Source of the DNA: Candidatus Competibacteraceae bacterium
GTDB lineage: Bacteria > Pseudomonadota > Gammaproteobacteria > Competibacterales > Competibacteraceae
Direction of reading: 5' to 3'
Length of the DNA: 64,000 nucleotides
Assembly (NCBI GenBank): GCA_003989085.1
Contig: RXIV01000006.1
Location: 62,001 to 126,000 of the forward strand
Below the pieces are notes generated by a model. That model saw only the letters and a program-made list of their open reading frames with translations, made no database searches and was not told where the DNA came from. Position 1 is the first letter of the stretch. Each line of letters starts with the position of its first letter. Shown here piece after piece: positions 19,955-28,573 of the stretch. A program made the translations under genes and the position numbers.

Positions 19955-20173
19955 ATGCGCGACAAGCATGATCCTTCCAAGAAACTGGCGCCCCTATTTC
20001 ACAGGGCCTTCCGGCAGGGCGTTGAAGCGGCGATCCGGGGTGACAGCCACAATCCTTATGTCGTCGATAGCCACCTTTACCATGCCTGGATCGCCGGGTG
20101 GGCCAGCTTGGCCCGTGGCTGGTGCGAAACGGGTGTGCTTCGAGTATTTCAGGCCAGGCATGACGCAGGTTAA
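19955..20173 (+). CDS. Small basic protein resembling ribosome modulation factor (RMF)
   Basis: 72 aa from the ATG at 19955; another in-frame ATG at 19928 gives 81 aa but its GGAG is only 1 nt away. The pattern AFRQGVEAAIRGDSHNPY followed by a spacer and W-x-x-G-W resembles RMF (A-x-x-x-G-x-x-A-G-x-x-G-x-S-...-PY-...-W-x-x-GW), the stationary-phase factor that dimerises 70S ribosomes. The match is by eye and partial. It lies between msbA and a Sel1-repeat gene on the same strand. If not RMF-like it is a hypothetical protein. Confidence 0.5.
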   Translation: MRDKHDPSKKLAPLFHRAFRQGVEAAIRGDSHNPYVVDSHLYHAWIAGWASLARGWCETGVLRVFQARHDAG

Positions 20174-20240
20174 AAGCGGCCAGCGCCCACACCAGCGGAT
20201 AGTCAAGTAACCACCGACCACAACTCAGGAGCATTCATCA

Positions 20241-20777
20241 ATGAAAAAACGGCTTTTCCTGTTGCTGGCATGCAGCGTACTCAGCGCCGCTTCAGCCTGG
20301 GCCAGCGAAGGCGATTGGGATCGAGCTAAAAACGCCCATGAACGCGGCGACTACGCGGCTGAAATCGCTATTGTTCGGCCACTAGCCGAACAAGGCTACG
20401 CCTTCGCCCAATTCAACCTTGGCGTGTTGTATGACCAGGGCAAGGGATTGCCACAGGACAATGCCCAGGCGATGGTCTGGTACCAAAAAGCGGCGGAACA
20501 GGGCTTGCCACAGGCCCAGATTAATCTGGGCATCATGTACGAGGAGGGGCAAGGCGTAAAACCTGACTATGTACGAGCCTACTTCTGGTACGCGCTCGCC
20601 GATGTCCAAGGCGACGGACAAGCCCCGCAAGCCAAGAAGGATTTGGCTGAAAAGATGACACCGGCCCAGATTGACGAGGCAGAACGGCAGGCCAAGGACT
20701 ATCAGGCCAAGCATCCCTTCCCGATTCCGCCCCTGCCACCGTTGCCCGATTCTGGTGCGGCGCATGGCAACGGTTAA
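20241..20777 (+). CDS. Secreted Sel1-repeat (SLR) protein
   Basis: 178 aa. Residues 1-21 form a Sec signal peptide (MKKRLFLLLACSVLSAASAWA). Two and a half Sel1-like TPR repeats follow: YAFAQFNLGVLYDQGKGLPQ...AMVWYQKAAEQG, then LPQAQINLGIMYEEGQGVKP...AYFWYALA. The end is proline-rich (PFPIPPLPPLPD). SLR proteins are periplasmic protein-protein interaction scaffolds. GGAG about 9 nt before the ATG. No partner can be inferred from neighbours. Confidence 0.88.
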   Translation: MKKRLFLLLACSVLSAASAWASEGDWDRAKNAHERGDYAAEIAIVRPLAEQGYAFAQFNLGVLYDQGKGLPQDNAQAMVWYQKAAEQGLPQAQINLGIMYEEGQGVKPDYVRAYFWYALADVQGDGQAPQAKKDLAEKMTPAQIDEAERQAKDYQAKHPFPIPPLPPLPDSGAAHGNG

Positions 20778-20903
20778 CGGTCATTGAATTAGGCGGCGAC
20801 GGTGGCTACAGACTTGACCGCTGTTGCCGATAACTTGGGTGAAGACTGCAGCGCGATGAAACGCGATTAAAACTGAAGGTCCACAGAGTGTGAGGGGATG
20901 GCG

Positions 20904-21155
20904 ATGAACGGCGACAGCATTCAATGCAAAGCGCTGGACAAGGCAAGCAACACGATGGCGTTGGCCGACCGGGTGGGATTACGCGGTTACTCCGTTCTGT
21001 CCTACGCCATTTTCAGCCAGAGACGCGCCCACGGTTGGACTTTCACCCGCAAGGGCAGCATCGAAGTCATCCGCGTTGAACCGGAGGCGCTCGAATCGCT
21101 GTACCCGTGCGACCTGACTGCGGAAAAAACGCCTGCTGATTCCGCGATTAAGTGA
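20904..21155 (+). CDS. Hypothetical protein, 83 aa
   Basis: The start at 20904 is preferred over the ATG at 20898 because GAGGGG lies 7 nt before it. There are no recognised motifs. The middle (YSVLSYAIFSQRRAHGWTFTRKGSIEVIRVEP) looks protein-like, with a beta-rich pattern. The 3' end overlaps the convergent sulfurtransferase gene by 8 nt. It could be a short real gene or a spurious frame. Confidence 0.4.
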   Translation: MNGDSIQCKALDKASNTMALADRVGLRGYSVLSYAIFSQRRAHGWTFTRKGSIEVIRVEPEALESLYPCDLTAEKTPADSAIK

Positions 21156-22002
21156 CAGCGCTACCGGTCGCAATCGGCCGACGGGGATCGCGGATCCACT
21201 CGCTCCACGACCCCGAATACAACCGTGAGCCGCGTAAACCAGCAACTTCCATCGCCAGCAGGTTGTGACAGGCGGTCACACCGGAACCACAACTGTGAAC
21301 GACTGCCGCCGGGGGTCTTCCTTGCAACGCCGCCTCAAACCGCGCCCGCAGCATCGCCGTTGGCAGAAAGCCACCTTCGGGCGTCAAATGTCCCTCAGTC
21401 GGCAGGTTGACCGCGCCGGGAATATGACCAGCCACCGGATCAACCGGCTCCATCTCGCCTCGATAGCGGGCCGCGCCCCGCGCATCCAGCACCAGATTCT
21501 CCGGCGGCAACGCCTGCACCTGGGCCGCCGTTAGCCATAACTGGTCATCAGGCCGAGCGTCAAAGCGGGTCAACGGCGCGATAGGCGGTTCCGTCGTCAG
21601 CGCTAATCCTGCCGCCAGCCAAGCGGCCAAGCCGCCATCCAGCACCGCCACGGCGTCGTGTCCGACCCAGCGCAGCAGCCACCACAACCGCGCTGCCGCC
21701 AGCATCCCGCCCAGGTCGTCGTAGGCCACAACCTGCGTGTCCTGACTGATGCCCCAAGCGCCAAGCCGTTGCGCCAGCCGCGCCGGGTCAGGCAATGGAT
21801 GTCGGCCTGTCGTTAACGTGATTGGCCCCGACAAATCGTCGTTCAGGTGGGCATAACGGGCGCCGGGTAGATGATTCTCACGGTAAGCACGCCGACCTGC
21901 TTCAGGCTCCATTAAGTTAAAACGGCAATCCACGATAACCCAGTCGGGATCGTGCAGATGGGCATTCAGTGTGGCCGTATCGATCAGCGTTGTGTATGGC
22001 AT
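21148..22002 (-). CDS. sseA: 3-mercaptopyruvate/thiosulfate sulfurtransferase (rhodanese)
   Basis: 284 aa, two tandem rhodanese domains. The C-terminal domain has the active-site loop CGSGVTAC with the persulfide-forming Cys; the CGSG(V)TA form is that of mercaptopyruvate sulfurtransferases. The N-terminal inactive domain shows WVIVDCRFNL and ENHLPGARYAHLNDDLS. The family transfers sulfur from 3-mercaptopyruvate or thiosulfate to a thiol or cyanide acceptor. The rlmJ gene lies 26 bp upstream on the same strand. Confidence 0.9.
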   Translation of the reverse strand: MPYTTLIDTATLNAHLHDPDWVIVDCRFNLMEPEAGRRAYRENHLPGARYAHLNDDLSGPITLTTGRHPLPDPARLAQRLGAWGISQDTQVVAYDDLGGMLAAARLWWLLRWVGHDAVAVLDGGLAAWLAAGLALTTEPPIAPLTRFDARPDDQLWLTAAQVQALPPENLVLDARGAARYRGEMEPVDPVAGHIPGAVNLPTEGHLTPEGGFLPTAMLRARFEAALQGRPPAAVVHSCGSGVTACHNLLAMEVAGLRGSRLYSGSWSEWIRDPRRPIATGSAVT

Positions 22003-22028
22003 AGGTTTCTTGATTGGTTTGGGGTGAA

Positions 22029-22877
22029 TCAGGGGGCAGGTGTTAGCCAGTCCAGTTGGATTTGTCCATTCTCACTGCTTTGTAGTCTTTGCCGTAGTTC
22101 CGGCAATAACCGCTTTAGCCGTTCATCAAACTGCCAAGGTGGATTGATTATAATCATACCACAGCCGTGCAAACCGAATGGCGTGTCATACGACTGCAAG
22201 CCCAGCTCCGCACACAGCACTGCTGGAATAGCTGACTCCCGCAAGGCGCGATGAAAACGCAGACTGGGAGCACGGTCAAGAATCGGATACCAGAGCGCAG
22301 TTATTCCGCTCGCCCAGCGCCGGTGAATGACTTGAACTGCATCAATCAATCGCTCGAATTCATCCCGTAATTCAAAAGCAGGATCGATAAACACCAGCCC
22401 GCGTCGCTCTATCGGCGGCAAAAAAGCCTTGAGAGCAGCATAACCATCAGCATGATGCACTGCGGTCTGGCGGTCACCTGAAAATACCGTTTTCAACAAC
22501 GGATAATCGCTTGGATGCAGTTCAGTTAGAATGAGTCGATCGCCTGGCCGCAATAAACCACGAGTTAGTAATGGCGAACCGGGATAGTAGCGCAACTCGC
22601 CATTCGGGTTCAGCGCCTGCACCTGCTTCCGATATTCACTCAATTCCGGCCCTAACTCTGGCTGACTCCACAACCGACCAATCCCTTCCCCATACTCTCG
22701 ATTTTTAGCCGCTGATTTAGAATACAGTAGGTCATAACGACCAGCCCCTGCATGAGTATCTAGGATGCAGAACGGCTTATCCTTGCGCTTTAACGCCAGA
22801 AGCAGTTGCAGTAATAGCGTATGTTTGAAAACATCGGCGAAATTACCGGCATGGAAAGAATGGCGGTAACTCAGCAT
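22029..22877 (-). CDS. rlmJ: 23S rRNA (adenine(2030)-N(6))-methyltransferase RlmJ
   Basis: 282 aa. The start MLSYRHSFHAGNFADVFKHT and FCILDTHAGAGRYDL match RlmJ closely, as do LRYYPGSPLLTRGLLRPGDRL and the C-terminal GCGMIIINPPWQFD. RlmJ methylates A2030 of 23S rRNA using SAM. Oddity: the catalytic motif IV, DPPY/F in the family, reads DPAF here (GAT CCT GCT TTT on the minus strand), with the second proline replaced by alanine. Activity is probably retained but merits checking. Confidence 0.93.
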   Translation of the reverse strand: MLSYRHSFHAGNFADVFKHTLLLQLLLALKRKDKPFCILDTHAGAGRYDLLYSKSAAKNREYGEGIGRLWSQPELGPELSEYRKQVQALNPNGELRYYPGSPLLTRGLLRPGDRLILTELHPSDYPLLKTVFSGDRQTAVHHADGYAALKAFLPPIERRGLVFIDPAFELRDEFERLIDAVQVIHRRWASGITALWYPILDRAPSLRFHRALRESAIPAVLCAELGLQSYDTPFGLHGCGMIIINPPWQFDERLKRLLPELRQRLQSSENGQIQLDWLTPAP

Positions 22878-22955
22878 GAGCTTCCCAATCCATGAAAGGC
22901 GCAGAAGATGCTGAACAAACTAAATTCATTAGCTTTATTCCACGGAGCGTATTTT

Positions 22956-24077
22956 TCAATCCGCATACTGCCGCAGTCGCACCGGTCGTCGGCGCGCTCC
23001 CCAAGTCCCCGGTTCGGCCTCGAACACTCCAGCGCAAGGAGTCGCACAAGCATTGCAGCACCCGTCAGCTGTCAGATTCCAGACACCCAGTGTGTACCAG
23101 TCGCGTCCAATCAATTTCTGTCCACACTGATGACAATAGGTGCTATCGCCTTTTTCATCATGGATATTACCAGTGTAGGCATAATGAATGCCATTATTCA
23201 GAGCAATCCGCCTCGCCCGACTGAGTGTGGAAGGCGGCGTTGGCGAGTGATTCAACATCTTCCAGTCAGGGTGAAAGGCGGTGAAATGTAGCGGCACTTC
23301 TGGGCCAAGGTTTTCCATGATCCATTGCGTCATCGCCTCCAGCTCCGCGTCTGAATCATTCTCACCAGGAATTAGCAAGGTTGTGATCTCGAACCAAACG
23401 TTGGTTTCCTGCTTTAGATAAACCAGGGTATCTAACACCGGTTGTAAATGACCGCCGCAGATTTTCCAGTAAAAATCCTCAGTGAATGCTTTGAGATCAA
23501 CATTAGCGGCGTCCATATATTGATAAAATTCCTGACGCGGTTCATCGCACAAATAACCGGCCGTCACCGCGACCGATTTAATCCCATATTCCCGACAGGC
23601 AATGGCGGTATCTATAGCGTACTCCATGAAGATCACTGGATCGTTATAGGTGTAAGCGACACTGCGGCAGCCTAATTCATGAGCAACCCGTGCCAGCTTC
23701 AACGGCGAGGCCTCATCAGCCAGCGTATCCATTTCACGGGATTTGCTCATATCCCAGTTCTGGCAAAATTTGCAGGCCAGGTTGCAGCCGGCAGTGCCGA
23801 AGGACAATACCGGAGTGCCAGGGAGAAAATGATTGAGCGGCTTCTTTTCAATCGGGTCAATGCAGAAACCGCTGGAGCGGCCATAGCTGGTCAGCATGAT
23901 TTGCCCATCATGGCAACCACGCACAAAACACAGGCCTTGCTGGCCCTCATGCAACTTGCAATAACGCGGACAGATATCACACTGGACCCGGCCATCGTCA
24001 AGGCGATGCCAGTATCGGGTAGGAAAGAAGTCGGTAGCGACTCTCGTGTCCAAGGTAGTTGTGGTGGTTATGCTCAT
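22956..24077 (-). CDS. amrS: AmmeMemoRadiSam system radical SAM enzyme
   Basis: 373 aa. The radical-SAM motif is seen as GTAGCNLACKFCQNW (CxxxCxxC), followed by the family-typical YTYNDPVIFMEYAIDTA and VTAGYLCDEPR. N-terminal cysteines CDICPRYCKLHEGQQGLC and a C-terminal CHQCG segment suggest additional metal sites. It belongs to the AmrS group, found with MEMO1-like AmrB and AMMECR1-like AmrA. Both partners are adjacent and divergent, sharing a 150-bp upstream region. The substrate of the system is not known to me. Confidence 0.92.
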   Translation of the reverse strand: MSITTTTTLDTRVATDFFPTRYWHRLDDGRVQCDICPRYCKLHEGQQGLCFVRGCHDGQIMLTSYGRSSGFCIDPIEKKPLNHFLPGTPVLSFGTAGCNLACKFCQNWDMSKSREMDTLADEASPLKLARVAHELGCRSVAYTYNDPVIFMEYAIDTAIACREYGIKSVAVTAGYLCDEPRQEFYQYMDAANVDLKAFTEDFYWKICGGHLQPVLDTLVYLKQETNVWFEITTLLIPGENDSDAELEAMTQWIMENLGPEVPLHFTAFHPDWKMLNHSPTPPSTLSRARRIALNNGIHYAYTGNIHDEKGDSTYCHQCGQKLIGRDWYTLGVWNLTADGCCNACATPCAGVFEAEPGTWGARRRPVRLRQYAD

Positions 24078-24227
24078 TATGGCCTCGTGGTCAAAGGCTC
24101 TGATCTTTTATTAAATCCGGCTGGCAATGCTGCCGACCGGACGGTTTTGCTGGTAGATTTTACCCGTAACGGGCGAATTTAACGCCCTATACTTTAATAC
24201 AAATAGGACACATTGTTGGAGGACGCC

Positions 24228-25016
24228 ATGCAAACGGTACGCGCTCCTGCTGTCGCCGGGCAGTTCTATCCGGCGGATCCCGCCCAGCTGCATACCCAGT
24301 TGCAGCAATTCCTCAGCCGGGTTGAAGCGCCGGCGGAACCGCCGCCCAAGGCGATCATCGTTCCGCACGCCGGTTATATTTATTCTGGGCCGGTCGCCGC
24401 CACGGCTTACGCCCGGCTCAAGGCGGCCCGTGACCTCATCACCCAAGTGGTGTTGCTCGGCCCAAGCCACCGGGTCGGGTTTCGAGGCATCGCGATCAGC
24501 ATGATGACTGCTTTTGCTACGCCACTGGGTCAGATTCCACTGGATCAGGCGGCGCTGGAACTGGTGCAATCACTGCCCGAAGTGGGCTTTCTGGAGCAGG
24601 CCCACGCCCAGGAGCACAGCCTGGAAGTGCATCTGCCGTTTTTGCAGGCGGTGCTGGGTGACTTCAAGCTGGCGCCGCTGGTGGTTGGCGATGCCAGTCC
24701 GTCGGAAGTGGGAGCGGTGCTGGAAACGCTGTGGGGCGGGCCAGAAACCCTGATCGTGATCAGTTCCGATCTCAGCCATTACCACGATTACCAGACTGCC
24801 CGCCACATCGACGGCGCGACCTCGAAAGCCATTGAGGCGTTGCGCTTTGAGGCGATCGGTTATGAGCAGGCGTGTGGACGTAATCCGGTAAACGGCCTGT
24901 TATGGGTAGCGCGGCGGAAAAACCTGCACGGTGAGACCATCGATCTGCGTAATTCCGGCGATACTGCCGGGCCACGTAACCAAGTGGTAGGGTATGGCGC
25001 TTATGTCTTTCACTGA
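24228..25016 (+). CDS. amrB: AmmeMemoRadiSam system protein B (MEMO1 family)
   Basis: 262 aa from the ATG at 24228, with GGAGG 5 nt upstream. Family blocks: VRAPAVAGQFYPADPAQL, AIIVPHAGYIYSGPVAATAY, LLGPSHRVGFRGIAIS, EHSLEVHLPFLQ and ISSDLSHYHDY. The His residues (PHAGY, GPSH, EHSLEVH, SHYH) match the metal-ligand-like positions of MEMO1, which resembles extradiol dioxygenases. It overlaps amrA by 14 nt. Confidence 0.94.
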   Translation: MQTVRAPAVAGQFYPADPAQLHTQLQQFLSRVEAPAEPPPKAIIVPHAGYIYSGPVAATAYARLKAARDLITQVVLLGPSHRVGFRGIAISMMTAFATPLGQIPLDQAALELVQSLPEVGFLEQAHAQEHSLEVHLPFLQAVLGDFKLAPLVVGDASPSEVGAVLETLWGGPETLIVISSDLSHYHDYQTARHIDGATSKAIEALRFEAIGYEQACGRNPVNGLLWVARRKNLHGETIDLRNSGDTAGPRNQVVGYGAYVFH

Positions 25017-25587
25017 GCAGCTTTCAAAACCGGATCGAGCAATCCTGCTGGACGTGGCTCGCAGTTCAATCCAACACGGCTTGAATCAGGGCCAAGCATT
25101 GCTGGTCAACCCCGAAGACTATCCCGAAAACTTGCGGTTGCTGCGAGCGACTTTCGTGACGCTGGAAATCGAGGGGCAATTGCGTGGCTGCATCGGCGCA
25201 TTGGCGGCTTATCAACCCCTGGTGCAGGATGTCGCCACTCATGCCTACGCGGCGGCGTTTGAAGACCCACGTTTCCCAGAACTGCGGGCCGATGAATTTC
25301 CCCGGTTGGAACTTCACATCTCAGTGTTATCACCGCCGGAACCGTTGCACTTTGGTTCTGAAGCGGAGCTGCTGGCGCAACTGCGGCCCGGCGTAGATGG
25401 GCTGATCCTGCATTTCCGCCACCACCGCGCCACCTTTCTGCCAGCGGTATGGGAGCATCTGCCCGATCCCTATGTCTTCCTGGCGCAACTCAAGCAGAAA
25501 GCCGGCTTGCCGCTGGATTTCTGGTCGCCGGAATTACAGGCGGAACGCTACGCGGCAGAGTATTTTGGTGCTGCGGACGCGGCCTGA
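25003..25587 (+). CDS. amrA: AmmeMemoRadiSam system protein A (AMMECR1 domain)
   Basis: 194 aa from the ATG at 25003; an ATG at 24994 is possible, but TAGGG is better spaced for 25003. AMMECR1 signature: ATFVTLEIEGQLRGCIGAL with the conserved RGCIG, then AAFEDPRFPELRADEFP and LEIHISVLSPPEP-like text (LELHISVLSPPEPL). The AMMECR1 fold is small alpha/beta and its biochemical role is unproven. Overlap with amrB indicates coupled translation. Its 3' end overlaps the convergent glycosyltransferase gene by 40 nt. Confidence 0.92.
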   Translation: MSFTEQLSKPDRAILLDVARSSIQHGLNQGQALLVNPEDYPENLRLLRATFVTLEIEGQLRGCIGALAAYQPLVQDVATHAYAAAFEDPRFPELRADEFPRLELHISVLSPPEPLHFGSEAELLAQLRPGVDGLILHFRHHRATFLPAVWEHLPDPYVFLAQLKQKAGLPLDFWSPELQAERYAAEYFGAADAA

Positions 25588-26213
25588 ACCCGGCGTAACC
25601 GCCGCACATCAGCCGGCCTATCCACGTCCCAGCCCATCGGCAGTTCCGTCCAGTTCAGCAGCCCCGCTTGCCAGAGTCGGCGGCGGGTCGCAGCCAGCAC
25701 GGTCGGCGCACCCCAGGCAATGCCCCGGAACAGCGCCGGGGCGGGCCGGTTCAGACCGATCAGCACATAGCCGCCATCCGCCGCAGGCCCCAGCACCGCT
25801 GCCGAACCAGTAGCCAGTTGGTGAAATGCCTCCCGCAGTTCCGTCACGCCCAACGACGCGCAATCGCCGCCGATTAACACCGCAGAGCGACCTTTTTTAG
25901 CCAAGGTCCGGTTCAGCGCATGATTCATCCGCTGACCCAGATCATTGCCGCATTGCCGCCGCAACCGCACGCCGTTATCCCGCCGACAGGCGATGAAAAA
26001 CCCATGCCGCACATCCGGTGCGCCCCAGAGTTCAATCGGGCACAGCCGGGCCGCACGAGCGATTACCAGGGTCCGGCGCAGCAATTTCTTGTACAGTTCC
26101 GCCGCGCCACGCCTGCCAAGCGGTCCCGCCAGTCGGGTCTTGACCTGACCGGGAACCGGCGCCTTGGCGAAAATCAGCAACCGGGCGTTGGGAAATTCGT
26201 AGCTGTCGCTCAT
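25548..26213 (-). CDS. TIGR04282-type glycosyltransferase (DUF2064, arsenosugar biosynthesis family)
   Basis: 221 aa from the ATG at 26213, which overlaps the upstream gene's stop as ATGA. Family blocks: LLIFAKAPVPGQVKTRL near the start, GNDLGQRMNHAL, SAVLIGGDCASLG, and AVLGPAADGGYVLIGL. This nucleotidyltransferase-like/GT-A protein is regularly paired with TIGR04283 proteins, as here, and the pair was named for arsenosugar synthesis. No arsM/arsR-like gene is in the window, so a role on arsenic is uncertain. Confidence 0.88.
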   Translation of the reverse strand: MSDSYEFPNARLLIFAKAPVPGQVKTRLAGPLGRRGAAELYKKLLRRTLVIARAARLCPIELWGAPDVRHGFFIACRRDNGVRLRRQCGNDLGQRMNHALNRTLAKKGRSAVLIGGDCASLGVTELREAFHQLATGSAAVLGPAADGGYVLIGLNRPAPALFRGIAWGAPTVLAATRRRLWQAGLLNWTELPMGWDVDRPADVRRLRRVQAASAAPKYSAA

Positions 26214-26893
26214 CTGCGGTAATAAATCCGGGCTAATTGATCGGGATCGGCGCCAAAGAAATACGCCAGCCGCAACCGCCACATCAGCACAATGGTGCGA
26301 AACACGCCGTCGCGTTCCCAACGCCGGCTGGAAGTGGTCAAGCGCTGACGCAGGCACACTGGCGGGCTGTGCCGTTTGAGCAACCGGCTCAGGGCAATGT
26401 CCTCCATCAGAGCGATGGGTGGATAACCGCCCATCTGTTCAAACCGCGTTCGGCGCACGAAGATACCTTGATCACCGGTAGCGATGCCGGTCAAGCGGGA
26501 ACGTAAATTCATCAGGGTTTCCACCATCCGCAGCGCCGGATGCGTACCCGACAGCCGAACATCGAAGCGGCCCCAATGCCGGCAGGGATCAGCCAGGGCG
26601 GCCTGAATCAAGAGAATCGCCTCCGGCGGCGGCAGGCTGTCGGCATGCAGAAACCAGAGAATCTCACTTTGAGACACCGCCGCACCAGCGTTCATCTGCG
26701 CTGCCCGGCCTTTGGGCGCAATGATGACCCGATCCGCCTGTGGTTCTGCCAGCGCTACTGTTTGATCGGTGCTGCCGCCGTCGGCAATGATCAGTTCACA
26801 ATCCGGCCCACGCCAGGCTTGCAAGGCTTCCAAACCAGCAACGATCTGTGTTGCTTCATTCAGCACGGGCACGATGATAGCGATGCGAGGCAT
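26210..26893 (-). CDS. TIGR04283-type family 2 glycosyltransferase (arsenosugar biosynthesis family)
   Basis: 227 aa GT2 enzyme: IAIIVPVLNEATQI, IIADGGSTDQTVALA, WFLHADSLPPP (DxD-like metal site) and GIFVRRTRFEQMGGYPPIALMEDIAL. It is paired by ATGA overlap with the TIGR04282 partner, so the two are almost certainly co-translated. Soluble, with no membrane helix. Confidence 0.9.
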   Translation of the reverse strand: MPRIAIIVPVLNEATQIVAGLEALQAWRGPDCELIIADGGSTDQTVALAEPQADRVIIAPKGRAAQMNAGAAVSQSEILWFLHADSLPPPEAILLIQAALADPCRHWGRFDVRLSGTHPALRMVETLMNLRSRLTGIATGDQGIFVRRTRFEQMGGYPPIALMEDIALSRLLKRHSPPVCLRQRLTTSSRRWERDGVFRTIVLMWRLRLAYFFGADPDQLARIYYRR

Positions 26894-27040
26894 GGTTTGT
26901 CCGTGGTTTGGCGCCTATGGCGGTTTCATTGTAGCGCGGGCGTTCTACCCGGTATCTAGGCACAGGGGCAGGATATCTCCGCCATATGGATTACCATATT
27001 CCCGTAGGCTAGACCAAATAATCTATTGGAGTAACGAGGT

Positions 27041-27544
27041 TTGAATCAGGCACTATTGATTATCGCCGTGGGTAATCCTAGCCGGGGTGATGACGCACTG
27101 GGGCCGCTCTTTTTGGAGCATCTCACTGAATGGCCTGAGCCATTCAATGATCAGGACAAGATTGAACTGTTGACTGATTTTCAATTGCAGATTGAACACA
27201 CGATTGACCTGGAAAACCGGAAGCTGGTGTTATTTGTAGACGCCAGCGTTTCTTGCCGATCACCCTTCCAGTTTAGCCGTCTGCAACCAGCCAAGAATAC
27301 TGGCTATACTAGCCATGCCTTGTCGCCAGCAGTGGTCTTGCAGATTTATGGGCAAATCAATCCTGATCCACCGCCACCGGCGTTTCAACTAGCGATTCGC
27401 GGCGAACGCTTTGAATTAGGCGATCCATTAAGCACGATGGCGCAAACGAATCTGATCTTAGCGCTGACATTCGCCAGCCAGTTATTGGCAATTCCAGCAG
27501 TCAAAACCTGGGATCAGTTTGTGCAGGAATACGAAAATACTTAG
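27041..27544 (+). CDS. Hydrogenase maturation protease-like protein (HoxW type)
   Basis: 167 aa. TTG start supported by GGAG 9 nt upstream and by the conserved motif almost immediately following. The hydrogenase endopeptidase signature GNPSRGDDALGP (residues 11-22) is present, as are a later VLFVDAS acidic position and SHALSPAVVLQIYG, matching the metal-binding D/E...D...H arrangement. These proteases trim the large-subunit C-terminus of NiFe hydrogenases; HoxW acts on bidirectional HoxH. No hydrogenase structural gene is in the window. sohB follows 43 bp downstream. Confidence 0.8.
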   Translation: MNQALLIIAVGNPSRGDDALGPLFLEHLTEWPEPFNDQDKIELLTDFQLQIEHTIDLENRKLVLFVDASVSCRSPFQFSRLQPAKNTGYTSHALSPAVVLQIYGQINPDPPPPAFQLAIRGERFELGDPLSTMAQTNLILALTFASQLLAIPAVKTWDQFVQEYENT

Positions 27545-27587
27545 CATAAGATATGACATGATTTTCCCTTGAATACGGAGTTATCGG

Positions 27588-28565
27588 ATGGAATTTATGA
27601 ATGAATATGGGCTATTTCTAGCTGAAACGGCAACACTGGTGGCGGCAGTTCTGATTGTCGTAGGCGGCATCCTGGCGCTGGTGGGGCGTGGCGGTCAGTC
27701 GGATAGCCGAGGACGGCTGGATATCCGCTGTCTGAACAAGGATTATAACCAGATGGCGTTCATGCTCAAGGCGGCGACCTTGTCAAAAAAGGCGCTCAAG
27801 CAGTTCCAGAAAGAACAGAAAACACGGGAGAAACAGCGCGAAAAAAATGAACGTCGGCGGGTATTCGTACTGAATTTTCATGGCGACATTCGCGCCGTAG
27901 CGGTGGCTGCATTGCGCGAGGAAATCACCGCGCTGCTGACCATCGCCCAACCGGAAGATGAAGTCATCGTGCGGCTGGAAAGCGCTGGCGGTCTGGTTCA
28001 TGCCTATGGTCTGGCGGCGGCGCAATTGCTGAGAATTCGTGACCGGCGAGTCAAGCTAAGCGTGGCGGTGGATAAAGTAGCGGCTAGCGGCGGCTATATG
28101 ATGGCTTGCGTGGCTGATCGGATTATTGCCGCGCCATTTGCAGTCGTCGGTTCGATTGGCGTCATCGCGCAATTGCCTAATCTCAACCGGCTGCTTAAGA
28201 AACACGACATTGATTATGAGCAGTTCATGGCCGGTGAATTCAAGCGCACCGTCACGATACTTGGTGAAAATACTGACCAAGGTCGGCGCAAGTTTCAGGA
28301 AGAAATTGAAGAAGCCCATACCCTGTTCAAGGACTTCGTCAAAACGCACCGGCCGCAGGTGGACCTGGATCAGGTAGCGACTGGCGAACACTGGTACGGA
28401 ACCCGGGCGCTGGAATGCCGGCTGGTTGACGAGTTGCGCACTAGCGATGACCTGTTGCTGGATACCAGCGCCAGCGCCGATCTGTACGAGATAGCCTATA
28501 TCAGCAAAAAGCCGTGGCTGACGCGATTATTAACCCATACCAGCGCGGCGTTGCGGCAACCCTGA
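27588..28565 (+). CDS. sohB: Inner-membrane peptidase SohB (S49 family)
   Basis: 325 aa. One N-terminal membrane helix (TLVAAVLIVVGGILALVG), a basic/coiled segment (KQFQKEQKTREKQREKNERRR), then the S49 domain. The catalytic Ser is in AASGGYMMAC and the catalytic Lys in AGEFKRTVTILGENTDQGR. SohB is a signal-peptide-peptidase-like protease acting at the periplasmic face. It converges with ssb (8 bp). Confidence 0.94.
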   Translation: MEFMNEYGLFLAETATLVAAVLIVVGGILALVGRGGQSDSRGRLDIRCLNKDYNQMAFMLKAATLSKKALKQFQKEQKTREKQREKNERRRVFVLNFHGDIRAVAVAALREEITALLTIAQPEDEVIVRLESAGGLVHAYGLAAAQLLRIRDRRVKLSVAVDKVAASGGYMMACVADRIIAAPFAVVGSIGVIAQLPNLNRLLKKHDIDYEQFMAGEFKRTVTILGENTDQGRRKFQEEIEEAHTLFKDFVKTHRPQVDLDQVATGEHWYGTRALECRLVDELRTSDDLLLDTSASADLYEIAYISKKPWLTRLLTHTSAALRQP

Positions 28566-28573
28566 AGGAAAAT

